A stretch of DNA of 64,000 nt from Lentiprolixibacter aurantiacus (lineage in GTDB: Bacteria; Bacteroidota; Bacteroidia; Flavobacteriales; Flavobacteriaceae): NCBI RefSeq assembly GCF_026241225.1, contig NZ_JAPFQP010000001.1:1426001-1490000 (forward strand), in the 5' to 3' direction. Below the pieces are notes generated by a model. That model was not told where the DNA came from and made no database searches. It was given only the letters and a program-made list of their open reading frames with translations. The stretch's first letter is position 1; every line of letters begins with the position of its first letter. Positions 1 to 7,987 of this stretch are shown piece after piece. Position numbers and translations under genes: made by a program.

Positions 1-944
1 ATAGCAGTGGCAACCTGTTGCGGATTAGCAGTAGGATGTGCGATTATAAAATCTTTACCACCGGTTTCCCCAACAATTCGGGGGTAGGTCTTGTATTTAT
101 CGATATTGTTCCCGATCTGCTTCCAAAGGGATTTAAAGACCTCTGTTGATCCGGTAAAATGGATTCCTGAAAAATCAGGACTGTCCAGAACGGTATTGGT
201 GATCATCACAGGATCTCCGAAGACCACATTGATAACGCCATCGGGGACTCCTGCTTCTTTGAACACATCTATTATTACCTTGGCTGAAAACACCTGGCTG
301 TCGCTCGGCTTCCATACCACAACATTACCCATCATGGCAGCACTTGCCGGAAGGTTTCCGGAAATAGCTGTAAAGTTGAAAGGTGTAATGGCGTACACAA
401 ATCCTTCGAGGGGTCGGTATTCCACACGGTTCCAGATGGCTTCAGAAGAATCCGGCTGTTCTGCGTAGATCTGCGCCATGTATTCCACATTGAATCTTAG
501 GAAATCGATCAGTTCACAGGCAGAATCGATTTCGGCCTGATGGATGGTCTTCGATTGGGCGATCATAGTTGCCGCATTTATCTTGTCCCGGTAAGGCCCG
601 GCGATAAGCTCAGCGGCTTTAAGGAAGATGGAAGCACGTTGTTCCCAGGCCAGGTTGGCCCATTTTTCACGGGCTTCCAGCGCAGCCTGAATAGCTGTTT
701 CCACATGGGATTTTTCGGCTAGGTGGTAGTGCCCGACAACTCTTTTATGGTCGTGCGGGGGAGACATGGAAGCCTTGTTCTCCGTTTTGATCTCATAACT
801 TCCGACATACAGTGGAACTTCCACATTTCCGTTCAGATATTCCCGGTATTGTTTTAAAACCGATTCCCTTTCCGGGCTTCCCGGGGCATAACTTTTAACT
901 GTTTCATTGAACGCTGTAGGTACCTGAAAAAAACCTTTTCCCAT
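1..944 (-). CDS. pruA: L-glutamate gamma-semialdehyde dehydrogenase (1-pyrroline-5-carboxylate dehydrogenase), partial
   Basis: Second enzyme of proline catabolism: NAD-dependent oxidation of glutamate semialdehyde to glutamate in the cytoplasm. Only the N-terminal 314 codons are in the window; the rest, including the catalytic Cys, lies beyond base 1. The protein begins MGKGFFQVPTAFNETV. Aldehyde dehydrogenase landmarks are readable: ITPFNFTAISGNLP (cofactor-binding loop), VVWKPSD (the Lys that binds the NAD phosphate/ribose) and FTGSTEVF. The N-terminal extension before the dehydrogenase fold is typical of the long P5C dehydrogenase form (about 540 residues). The start is the ATG at 942-944; a TACCTTTG -7 box lies about 30 bp upstream at 974-981. 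A generic aldehyde dehydrogenase is possible but less likely given the extension. Confidence 0.93.
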   Translation of the reverse strand, partial: MGKGFFQVPTAFNETVKSYAPGSPERESVLKQYREYLNGNVEVPLYVGSYEIKTENKASMSPPHDHKRVVGHYHLAEKSHVETAIQAALEAREKWANLAWEQRASIFLKAAELIAGPYRDKINAATMIAQSKTIHQAEIDSACELIDFLRFNVEYMAQIYAEQPDSSEAIWNRVEYRPLEGFVYAITPFNFTAISGNLPASAAMMGNVVVWKPSDSQVFSAKVIIDVFKEAGVPDGVINVVFGDPVMITNTVLDSPDFSGIHFTGSTEVFKSLWKQIGNNIDKYKTYPRIVGETGGKDFIIAHPTANPQQVATA

Positions 945-973
945 GATCGAAATTACTATTTAAAATATTTCGT

Positions 974-981
974 CAAAGGTA
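974..981 (-). promoter_or_regulatory. Predicted -7 box for pruA
   Basis: Minus-strand TACCTTTG matches the Bacteroidota -7 consensus TAnnTTTG, about 30 bp before the pruA ATG. No clear TTTG -33 element lies at the expected distance, so this is a moderate call. Confidence 0.4.
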
Positions 982-1027
982 TGAAAAGGATAAGGCTTAT
1001 TGAAATAAATGCCGGGAAATGATAAGG

Positions 1028-1414
1028 CTAATTCAGCGCAAAAGGGGCGTTGAATTTAAAGGTAGGAACGTAAACCCTGAATTTCTCGGAATTGGTAAAA
1101 TTCACCATATTATAATGGCCCTTCATGGCTCCGATAGGAGCGGCCAGCAGGCATCCAGAACTGTAGGTGTGAGATTCCCCCGGGCGTATTACCGGCTTTT
1201 TGCCAATAACCCCTTCTCCGTCTAACACCTCAAATTCGTTGAGAGAATCGAAAATTTCCCAGTGCCGGGAGGTCAGTTGCACTACATCTTTACCCTGGTT
1301 CTCAATAGTAATGGTATAACCAAAAGCAAAGTGCATTTTATAGTTCTTGAAGAAAGTTCCTTCAAAAGTAGTGTCAACCGAAATTTTAATGCCCTTTGTA
1401 ACTTGTGTAATCAT
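1028..1414 (-). CDS. apaG: ApaG family protein
   Basis: A 128-residue protein that matches the single-domain ApaG family (usual length about 125) over its whole length. ApaG is a small immunoglobulin-like beta sandwich named for the Salmonella CorD/E. coli ApaG phenotype (Co2+ resistance, Mg2+ efflux); its biochemical role is unsettled. Family landmarks include YTITIENQG, VQLTSRHWEIFDS, GEGVIGKKPVIRPGE, the SGCLL stretch and GHYNMV. It lies between the T9SS plug gene and pruA, all on the minus strand, with a 367 bp gap upstream, so it probably has its own promoter. Confidence 0.9.
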   Translation of the reverse strand: MITQVTKGIKISVDTTFEGTFFKNYKMHFAFGYTITIENQGKDVVQLTSRHWEIFDSLNEFEVLDGEGVIGKKPVIRPGESHTYSSGCLLAAPIGAMKGHYNMVNFTNSEKFRVYVPTFKFNAPFALN

Positions 1415-1781
1415 AGTGCTCTGCTGCTTGCAGGGGGTAACGACAACAAAATTCCTTTACCGCCACTGGCTAAATTAAACAAATCTGAATCCATGTTCCC
1501 GGATTTAACATTAGTTTAAATCTCCTGTTCAAGCTGGATTACTGAACGGTTAGCAGAGGTTAAGTTTTGAGGATGGGGAATAAAAGGTTTAGACTTTATC
1601 AAATGAAGCATTTATCCTTTTACAGGTGCCAAAATAGGAGATTAGGTCAATTTTGCCAAGGATAGCTTTTGAACTTCGTCCAATGCCCGGCTTTTTCTGT
1701 TGTATGCGCGGGAGGGGATTCGTTCATCGATTAAAATTCTTTGACTGCAAGGGCCTGAATCCCCTCAGATAGAAACAACTA
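1415..1781. other. Intergenic region, 367 bp, no gene seen
   Basis: This lies between the end of the T9SS plug gene and the start of apaG, both on the minus strand. I found no convincing small ORF. The only structure is a 10 bp perfect inverted repeat (1712-1721 with 1757-1766), listed separately. The apaG promoter is presumably in the 1415-1500 part, but no clean TAnnTTTG box is visible there. Confidence 0.6.
1712..1766. repeat. Inverted repeat, 10 bp arms with 35 nt loop
   Basis: GAGGGGATTC at 1712-1721 is the perfect reverse complement of GAATCCCCTC at 1757-1766. It begins about 15 bp beyond the stop codon of the plug gene (on the minus strand). There is no T-tract next to either arm, so it is not a classic intrinsic terminator. 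It could be an mRNA 3'-end stabiliser, a protein-binding site or chance. Confidence 0.4.
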
Positions 1782-3026
1782 TTAATTGCTTATCTCCCTC
1801 GAGTTGGCAGTTCCGATACCTATGATGCTGTCGTAAAGGTCTCCGAAATTCCTGTAGTAAACGAGTACCGTATAATTGTTTTCCGTGAAGTGAAAATTGC
1901 CGCAAACCAGATTCAGGTTTACGAGTCCGCTGTCTTTTCGGGTTACGAATTTGTAATTATAAAACCCTTGTTTGAGTCTGATTACCGCCTCCATATTCCC
2001 ATTGGCCTCATTGTACTGCATACGGTTGATGTCTTCCAGTTCGTAATTGTTGAACTTCCCATATATATAAACCTCGTCCAGGCCCAGTTCCTCGGTATAG
2101 GGCAGGCTGAAATGCACGTCTGTATATTCGGCCTCCCTGGCCATATCGGTGCCCTGCAGGGTACGAATCACAAAATCACCGTTGATGTCAGGAAAATAGG
2201 TATAGGGTACATCGTTCCGGTACTGGTTGGGGAAGAGGTAGTGCTGGTAAACATCTTCAAACTCGATTCGGGATATGGCTGCTGTTGGAGCCCTCAGGTC
2301 TTTGGTGTCAAAATTCAGGAATTCATTGCCTCCAAAAAAGCTGGTTTCCTTGTCATAGCGGTAAACGAGCTCTGTGCCTATGGTAAACTGCGGGGGCAGG
2401 TTGTATATGGCCGTGGGCCAGTGATAGTTCTGGAGGATGGCAACCTTTACTTCCTTTTTGGGATTTACGAGGGGGTACCCGGCACTATTAATGGTAAAGT
2501 GTACGGATTGTTTCTGGTCGAAATACCGGAAGTCTCTAACCCTTTTTACAGTGGCCGCTACCTGTACCAGGTCCTGGTATACAACAAACCTTCTTGAAAA
2601 TTGCAGGTCGCCAGACTGGTTGTATATTTCCAATACATAATTGCCGCTTACCCTCAACCGGACGTTCTCGTTGGGAATGCTCAGGCGGTAGTTGGAATAG
2701 GGCTGCAGTGTGGTGTAGCTGTTTTCGTAATCAATAATACGCTGGTTGTCTATACCGATGAGGTATTGTGACTTGAGCAGGTCAGACCGTGTCCAGTCGT
2801 AATCGCAGTGCAGGATCTTGTAATAATAATCCTGTTCATTAGCCAGCAAGTCATCAAATTCCAGATAAATGGACTCTCCGAGTTTCACAATGGGAAACTG
2901 GTCTTCGGTTTCACCCTTAAAAACAATGGATCTGATATTTTCGGGCGGATTAACCTCCAACTGCACCTGGGAGAAGACAGGTGAAATGGCAAAAATCAGA
3001 ATCCAGTGTTTAAGTTTCAGACCCAT
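1782..3026 (-). CDS. Type IX secretion system plug protein (DUF5103 family)
   Basis: This matches the Bacteroidota family formerly called DUF5103. Members include the protein that plugs the SprA translocon of the type IX secretion system in Flavobacterium johnsoniae (established for the family). It would act in the periplasm or at the outer membrane. The mature part opens with QVQLEVNPPENIRSIVF and contains YYYKILHCDYDW, then a Tyr/Phe-rich beta-sandwich region; about 414 residues. The start is the ATG at 3024-3026 (MGLKLKHW), giving a proper signal peptide ending in VFSQ. An upstream in-frame ATG at 3074 is rejected because the predicted promoter (3046-3075) lies inside that extension. The gene is divergent from nqrA. 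No other T9SS core component is in the window. Confidence 0.82.
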   Translation of the reverse strand: MGLKLKHWILIFAISPVFSQVQLEVNPPENIRSIVFKGETEDQFPIVKLGESIYLEFDDLLANEQDYYYKILHCDYDWTRSDLLKSQYLIGIDNQRIIDYENSYTTLQPYSNYRLSIPNENVRLRVSGNYVLEIYNQSGDLQFSRRFVVYQDLVQVAATVKRVRDFRYFDQKQSVHFTINSAGYPLVNPKKEVKVAILQNYHWPTAIYNLPPQFTIGTELVYRYDKETSFFGGNEFLNFDTKDLRAPTAAISRIEFEDVYQHYLFPNQYRNDVPYTYFPDINGDFVIRTLQGTDMAREAEYTDVHFSLPYTEELGLDEVYIYGKFNNYELEDINRMQYNEANGNMEAVIRLKQGFYNYKFVTRKDSGLVNLNLVCGNFHFTENNYTVLVYYRNFGDLYDSIIGIGTANSREISN

Positions 3027-3045
3027 TTTCAGGCTATATATCCGG

Positions 3046-3075
3046 CAAAGGTAAACAAAATGTATGCCTGACAAA
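3046..3075 (-). promoter_or_regulatory. Predicted promoter of the T9SS plug gene
   Basis: Minus-strand TTTG (3075-3072), 18 bp, TACCTTTG (3053-3046). This is a good match to the Bacteroidota consensus, 20 bp before the ATG at 3026. It decides the start codon of the plug gene. Confidence 0.65.
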
Positions 3076-3111
3076 TTCCCTTCGATCTAATGACCAAATT
3101 TTAGTTAATAA

Positions 3112-3143
3112 TTATGAAAACAAACCATTAATGGCTATTTTTG
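3112..3143 (+). promoter_or_regulatory. Predicted promoter of the nqr operon
   Basis: TATTTTTG at 3136-3143 is a perfect -7 box. TATG at 3113-3116, 19 bp upstream, is a weak -33 element. The nqrA ATG follows at 3181, leaving a leader of roughly 30 nt. Confidence 0.5.
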
Positions 3144-3180
3144 ACGCCAATTACGCTAACCCTAAAGGTTTACAAAAGAT

Positions 3181-4533
3181 ATGTCCAAAGACATCCGAAT
3201 TAAAAAGGGATTAAACATTAATCTTGTCGGTGCCGCAGAACATACCACTTCCAAAGCAGCTCTCAGTAACGTTTATGCCATCAATCTCCTTGATTTTTAT
3301 GGGATTACTCCCAAGTTGATGGTTAAAGAAGGCGAAGAGGTCAAAGCTGGAGAACCACTTTTTTACAACAAGGACAATGCAGATATGCTGTTTGTCTCAC
3401 CGGTAAGCGGTGAGCTCGTTGAAGTAATTCGTGGAGCTAGAAGGAAGGTGCTTATGTTAAAGATCCTGGCCGATAAGGAGCAGACCCATCTGACACACAA
3501 AACACTTGATCCACAAACTGCCTCTGCAGAGGAAATTAAATCGTTCCTTCTTAAAAGTGGTTGCTGGCCCTTTATCAAAAGAAGGCCTTACGATTTTGTC
3601 GCTGATCCCAACGTTGCCCCCAAAGCCATCTTTGTTTCAGCATATGGAACAGCCCCTTTGGCTGCAGATGCAGACTATGTGCTTCAGGGTAAAGAAAAGG
3701 AGCTGCAAACAGCTCTGACCGCTTTGGGAAAACTCACTCCGGGTGAGGTACACGTATCCGTGGGCAAGAAGGGCAATTCTCCTTTCAACGGATTAAGCGG
3801 GATTACACTGCACAAAGTAAGTGGTCCGCATCCTGCGGGTCTGGTAGGAACACAGATCAACAAAATTGATCCGATAAACAAGGGAGAACAGGTTTGGACA
3901 CTATCTCCACAGGACCTGGTGATTATCGGGGAATGCCTGCTAACCGGTAAGTTCAATGCCGAACGCCTGGTAGCCCTGGCGGGTTCATCGATAAAGGAAC
4001 CCAAGTACTACCTGACGAAAATAGGGGCGGAAATTTCTACCTTCCTCTATGCAAGCGGTGTAAATACAGACAATTTCAGGGTCATCAACGGCGATGTTCT
4101 AACCGGCACCAAGACTGCTCCTGATGGATATCTGGGCTTTTACAACACTACGGTTACGGCAATTCCGGAAGGGGACGATTATGATTTATTCGGCTGGACC
4201 AAACCGATATTCAATAAAATATCAACCACCAGGGCCCTTACTTTCTCCTGGTTGCAGCCCAAAAAGAAGTACGACCTTACCACCAATACCAATGGTGAGC
4301 ACAGGGCTTTTGTGGTAACCGGACAATACGAAGAAGTTTTTCCGTTGGACATTTACCCCATGCAATTGCTAAAAGCATGCATGGTCAAGGATTTGGACGA
4401 AATGGAGCAACTCGGTTTATATGAGGTAATTCCTGAAGATTTCTCTCTTACTGAATTTGTTTGTACCTCAAAACAACCTCACCAGCAGATCATCCGTGAA
4501 GGATTAGACTTGCTACATAAAGAAATAGGATAA
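3181..4533 (+). CDS. nqrA: Na+-translocating NADH:quinone reductase subunit A
   Basis: Peripheral cytoplasmic subunit of the Na+-pumping NADH:quinone reductase, at the head of a complete nqrABCDEF operon. 450 residues, the usual family length. It opens with IRIKKGLNINLVGAAE, like other NqrA proteins. It carries a biotin/lipoyl-like segment (VKEGEEVKAGEPLF) near residues 47-60, SGELVEVIRGARRKVL, and later GPHPAGLVGTQINKID and FVCTSKQPHQQIIREGLDLL. The subunit contributes to ubiquinone/menaquinone interaction in studied complexes. The stop is followed 2 bp later by nqrB, so the genes are co-transcribed. Confidence 0.97.
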   Translation: MSKDIRIKKGLNINLVGAAEHTTSKAALSNVYAINLLDFYGITPKLMVKEGEEVKAGEPLFYNKDNADMLFVSPVSGELVEVIRGARRKVLMLKILADKEQTHLTHKTLDPQTASAEEIKSFLLKSGCWPFIKRRPYDFVADPNVAPKAIFVSAYGTAPLAADADYVLQGKEKELQTALTALGKLTPGEVHVSVGKKGNSPFNGLSGITLHKVSGPHPAGLVGTQINKIDPINKGEQVWTLSPQDLVIIGECLLTGKFNAERLVALAGSSIKEPKYYLTKIGAEISTFLYASGVNTDNFRVINGDVLTGTKTAPDGYLGFYNTTVTAIPEGDDYDLFGWTKPIFNKISTTRALTFSWLQPKKKYDLTTNTNGEHRAFVVTGQYEEVFPLDIYPMQLLKACMVKDLDEMEQLGLYEVIPEDFSLTEFVCTSKQPHQQIIREGLDLLHKEIG

Positions 4534-4535
4534 CT

Positions 4536-5813
4536 ATGAGTGACAAAAGACTTACATTAAAAAAGAGACTGCATATACTCAAGCACAGATACAGGGGGAA
4601 GAAGATGGCTCCGGCTTTCAACGCCTTCCATACTTTCCTGTTTACGCCTAATGAAACTACTCATTCAGGGGCGCATGTCCGGGCCGCAGACGACCTGAAA
4701 AGGACTATGAACACCGTGATCCTGGCGCTGATACCCGTATTGCTCTTTTCTTTTTTCAATACAGGATATCAGCATTACGCTGCTATAGACGCGGCTAGTG
4801 GATCCCCGCGTGAATTAATGTTCTTTGAGAACTTTTTAACCTGGGAAAATTTCTGGCTGGGCTTCATTAAAGTCATGCCGCTTGTTGTGATATCCTATGG
4901 AGTGGGACTTTTGGTAGAGTTCATCTTTGCTATAATAAAGGGTCACGAAGTAGAAGAAGGTTATCTCGTTACCGGGATGCTTGTACCTCTGATAGTACCG
5001 GTAGATACGCCACTTTGGATGCTCGCTGTGTCTGTAGTATTTGGCGTTGTTATCGGTAAAGAGGTTTTTGGGGGTACAGGGATGAATATTTTGAATCCCG
5101 CCCTTACTATCCGGGCATTCCTTTTCTTTGCCTATCCTACCTGGATGAGCGGTGACAAGGTTTGGGTACACGGTGCTGTGGAAAGAGCCGGAACCCCTGA
5201 TGCAATCTCTGGTGAAACCATACTGGGTTATCTGGCCCAGAATAACGGGAGTGAGTTTACTTATTCCGTATCGGATATGTTTTTCGGATTTATTCCGGGA
5301 TCGGTAGGTGAAACTTCTGCTTTCCTGATATTGCTGGGAGGCCTTTTCCTGGCTTTTAGCAAAATAGCCAGCTGGAGAATTATGGTCAGTGCGGTTATCG
5401 GATCCCTGGTTATGGGGCTCATCTTCAATGGTGTTGTGGAAGCCGGATGGATTACTGAAACCAGTACCTTTTATGGTTTGATGAGTTTCGAATACTGGAA
5501 GCACCTGATTGTTGGCGGACTGGCATTTGGTATTGTCTATATGGCAACTGACCCGGTTACTGGTTCACAGACCAACAGGGGTAAATGGATTTACGGTTTC
5601 CTTATCGGATTTATTTCAGTTATGATCCGGGTATTCAACCCGGCTTATCCTGAAGGTGTATTCCTGGCTATTCTTCTGATGAACGTGTTTGCTCCTACCA
5701 TTGACCACTATGTAGTTCGTGGCAATGTGAAAAGGCGTTTGAAGCGACTCAAGAAAGCAGTAGTGCCAGTGTCAACTCAGGAAGAAGAAAACCTTAAAGT
5801 AGAAACGGTTTAG
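4536..5813 (+). CDS. nqrB: Na+-translocating NADH:quinone reductase subunit B
   Basis: Integral membrane subunit that carries covalently bound FMN and riboflavin and forms much of the Na+ path. 425 residues, with a basic N-terminal cytoplasmic stretch followed by many hydrophobic segments and motifs such as NPALTIRAFLFFAYP and ATDPVTGSQTNRGKWIYG. The flavinylation site appears as DAISGETILG with Thr228 as the likely FMN acceptor; this resembles the ApbE recognition motif but has Glu where many have Ala. The flavin transferase gene apbE is downstream in the same gene group. nqrC starts 3 bp after the stop. Confidence 0.97.
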   Translation: MSDKRLTLKKRLHILKHRYRGKKMAPAFNAFHTFLFTPNETTHSGAHVRAADDLKRTMNTVILALIPVLLFSFFNTGYQHYAAIDAASGSPRELMFFENFLTWENFWLGFIKVMPLVVISYGVGLLVEFIFAIIKGHEVEEGYLVTGMLVPLIVPVDTPLWMLAVSVVFGVVIGKEVFGGTGMNILNPALTIRAFLFFAYPTWMSGDKVWVHGAVERAGTPDAISGETILGYLAQNNGSEFTYSVSDMFFGFIPGSVGETSAFLILLGGLFLAFSKIASWRIMVSAVIGSLVMGLIFNGVVEAGWITETSTFYGLMSFEYWKHLIVGGLAFGIVYMATDPVTGSQTNRGKWIYGFLIGFISVMIRVFNPAYPEGVFLAILLMNVFAPTIDHYVVRGNVKRRLKRLKKAVVPVSTQEEENLKVETV

Positions 5814-5816
5814 ATT

Positions 5817-6563
5817 ATGGCGATCAATACAGAAAAAAATGTCTACACGGTCTTCTTTGCCGTAGTTATGGTGATCATTGTAGGTTCTGTGCTTGCCTTC
5901 CTGGCTTCAGGGCTTAGCGGAAGGATCAAGGAAAACGAACGCTTCGAGAAGCAACAGAATATCCTCTACGCCATGGGCGTTCACGAGAATGAGGATGAGG
6001 GTAGTGTCAATTTTATTCCAACAGACCGGGTTGAGGAGGAGTTTTCCAAATTCATCACCCAGCAGTTGGTAATCAATGGAGGTGAGATCACGGAAGATGA
6101 CGAAGCCTTCCTGATAGACCTCAAAAAAGAACTGGCTATTGCCAAAGACGGGGGAACCCCAAGGCTACCTGTGTTTATCGGGGAGAAAGACGGCAAGAAA
6201 TACTATATCCTGCCCATGTACGGCAAAGGACTTTGGGATGCCATCTGGGGATTCATCTCGCTGAACGAGGATATGGTTGTGCAAGGGGTATACTTTGATC
6301 ATAAAGGGGAAACTCCGGGTCTCGGGGCCAATATCAAGATGCGTTATTTTATGGACGATTTTATCGGGGAATCTATCCTCGATGGCAATCGCTATACCGG
6401 TATTGCAGTAGCCAAAGGCAACAACGACCCGGTTAACGAGATCAAGGACGATAACGAGGTTGATGCCCTGGCGGGTGCCACGATTACCGGAAATGGTGTT
6501 TCGGCTATGATCCGTGAAAGTGTAAACCTGTACAGGAATTATTTAGAAACTATAAGACAGTAA
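5817..6563 (+). CDS. nqrC: Na+-translocating NADH:quinone reductase subunit C
   Basis: Membrane-anchored FMN-binding subunit facing the periplasm. 248 residues with one N-terminal membrane helix (VFFAVVMVIIVGSVLAFLA) followed by a soluble FMN-binding domain. The covalent FMN site is DALAGATITG, with Thr222 the expected acceptor. GLWDAIWGFISL and GETPGLGANI are further family landmarks. It sits 3 bp after nqrB and 5 bp before nqrD, so it is translated from the same message. Confidence 0.97.
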   Translation: MAINTEKNVYTVFFAVVMVIIVGSVLAFLASGLSGRIKENERFEKQQNILYAMGVHENEDEGSVNFIPTDRVEEEFSKFITQQLVINGGEITEDDEAFLIDLKKELAIAKDGGTPRLPVFIGEKDGKKYYILPMYGKGLWDAIWGFISLNEDMVVQGVYFDHKGETPGLGANIKMRYFMDDFIGESILDGNRYTGIAVAKGNNDPVNEIKDDNEVDALAGATITGNGVSAMIRESVNLYRNYLETIRQ

Positions 6564-6568
6564 TAAAG

Positions 6569-7216
6569 ATGGCTTTACTATCTAAGAAAGATGCAAACCT
6601 GATTTTAGATCCGCTCGCGGATAACAACCCTATTACCATACAGGTACTGGGTATCTGTTCGGCGCTGGCGATCACTGCAGAACTTAAGGCCTCAGTGGTT
6701 ATGGCACTTTCCGTAATCTTTGTGCTGGGTGTGGGTAATGTGGTGATTTCACTTATCCGTAATATCATCCCATCCAAAATACGGATCATTGTGCAGCTGA
6801 TTGTAGTTGCAACACTCGTAATAGTGGTGGACCAGGTGCTTAAAGCATTTGCATACGAACTGAGCAAGACCCTTGCCGTATTTGTTGGGCTTATCATCAC
6901 GAACTGCATTATCATGGGTCGTTTTGAGGCTTTTGCCCTGGGTAATGGACCGTGGAAATCCTTCCTGGACGGTATTGGTAATGCACTGGGTTACGGGGTT
7001 ATCCTGATTATAGTGGGCTTCTTCAGGGAACTGCTGGGATCAGGAACCTTGTTCGGTATTAAGGTGCTGGGAGATCCCATAGCCAAAACAGGGGTTTACG
7101 CCTTTGGGTACGAAAACAATGGTTTTATGATTATTCCTCCGGCGGCCCTGATCGTTGTGGGAATAATTATCTGGGTGCAAAGAAGTCGCAACAGGGCCCT
7201 GATTGAAGAAAATTAA
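6569..7216 (+). CDS. nqrD: Na+-translocating NADH:quinone reductase subunit D
   Basis: Very hydrophobic subunit of the Nqr membrane core, homologous to RnfE and to NqrE. 215 residues with about six membrane segments. The LGICSALAIT and ITNCIIMGRFEAFA stretches contain the two Cys that in this family help bind the intramembrane iron-sulfur centre at the NqrD/NqrE interface. The ATG at 6569 is 5 bp after nqrC. Confidence 0.97.
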   Translation: MALLSKKDANLILDPLADNNPITIQVLGICSALAITAELKASVVMALSVIFVLGVGNVVISLIRNIIPSKIRIIVQLIVVATLVIVVDQVLKAFAYELSKTLAVFVGLIITNCIIMGRFEAFALGNGPWKSFLDGIGNALGYGVILIIVGFFRELLGSGTLFGIKVLGDPIAKTGVYAFGYENNGFMIIPPAALIVVGIIIWVQRSRNRALIEEN

Positions 7217-7237
7217 GAATAGCTAATACAAGACATT

Positions 7238-7987
7238 ATGTTAGAACATATTGAACTGTTTTTTAAATCCATTTTCATAGACAACATGGTATTTGCCGTG
7301 TTCCTCGGGATGTGTTCGTATCTCGCAGTATCCAAGAAAGTGGCGACAGCTGTTGGTTTGGGAGCGGCGGTAATATTTGTACTCGCGGTTACAGTTCCAC
7401 TTAACTGGCTTTTGGATCAGTATCTTTTGCAGGAAGGAGCGCTAAGCTGGCTGGGGCCTGAGTACGCCGATTACAACCTGAGCTTCCTGTCTTTTATCCT
7501 GTTTATCGCTACCATTGCTACCATGGTTCAACTGGTAGAAATTGTGGTGGAGAGGTTCTCCCCTGCACTTTATAATTCACTGGGTATCTTCCTTCCATTG
7601 ATCGCTGTAAACTGTGCTATCCTTGGAGGATCCCTCTTTATGCAGGCAAGGGAAATACCTTCCCTGGGTCTTGCATTCAATTATGGGGTTAGTTCAGGTA
7701 TTGGCTGGTTCCTGGCGATTTTGGCCATTGCCGCTATCCGGGAAAAAATCCGCTATTCCAATGTACCCGCACCGCTTAGGGGTCTGGGTATCACTTTTAT
7801 TATTACCGGCCTGATGGGTATTGGTTTCCAAAGCTTTGGAGGCATGCTTACAGGAGGTGACGATAGTGCGGCTCCTGTTGAAGAAACAACCGTAGAGCTG
7901 AAGATAAAAGAAGAAAAGAAAGAAGAAAAGGAAGAAATAGACGAACAGTCTGTTACCTATAACGAGGTCAATTTAGTACAAGAATGA
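7238..7987 (+). CDS. nqrE: Na+-translocating NADH:quinone reductase subunit E, with charged C-terminal tail
   Basis: Membrane core partner of NqrD. The first roughly 205 residues are the standard subunit: about six membrane segments, and the Cys-containing FLGMCSYLAVS and VNCAILGGSLF stretches that contribute to the Fe-S site. The protein then continues for some 45 residues in a hydrophilic tail rich in Lys and Glu (KIKEEKKEEKEEIDE), which NqrE of proteobacteria lacks. The tail is contiguous in frame and its last codons overlap nqrF, so it is genuine coding sequence. It starts 21 bp after nqrD. Confidence 0.95.
   Translation: MLEHIELFFKSIFIDNMVFAVFLGMCSYLAVSKKVATAVGLGAAVIFVLAVTVPLNWLLDQYLLQEGALSWLGPEYADYNLSFLSFILFIATIATMVQLVEIVVERFSPALYNSLGIFLPLIAVNCAILGGSLFMQAREIPSLGLAFNYGVSSGIGWFLAILAIAAIREKIRYSNVPAPLRGLGITFIITGLMGIGFQSFGGMLTGGDDSAAPVEETTVELKIKEEKKEEKEEIDEQSVTYNEVNLVQE

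Noticed and set aside
1700-1770. Degenerate tRNA 3' end (GGGATTCG-like stretch near 1714)
   Set aside because: No cloverleaf, no anticodon arm and no acceptor pairing; only a chance-like T-arm resemblance next to an inverted repeat.
3027-3074. Sixteen-codon N-terminal extension of the T9SS plug protein
   Set aside because: It contains the predicted promoter and would bury the signal peptide.
4836-5504. 222-residue minus-strand frame inside nqrB
   Set aside because: Antisense shadow of a conserved membrane protein; no domain and no start signals.
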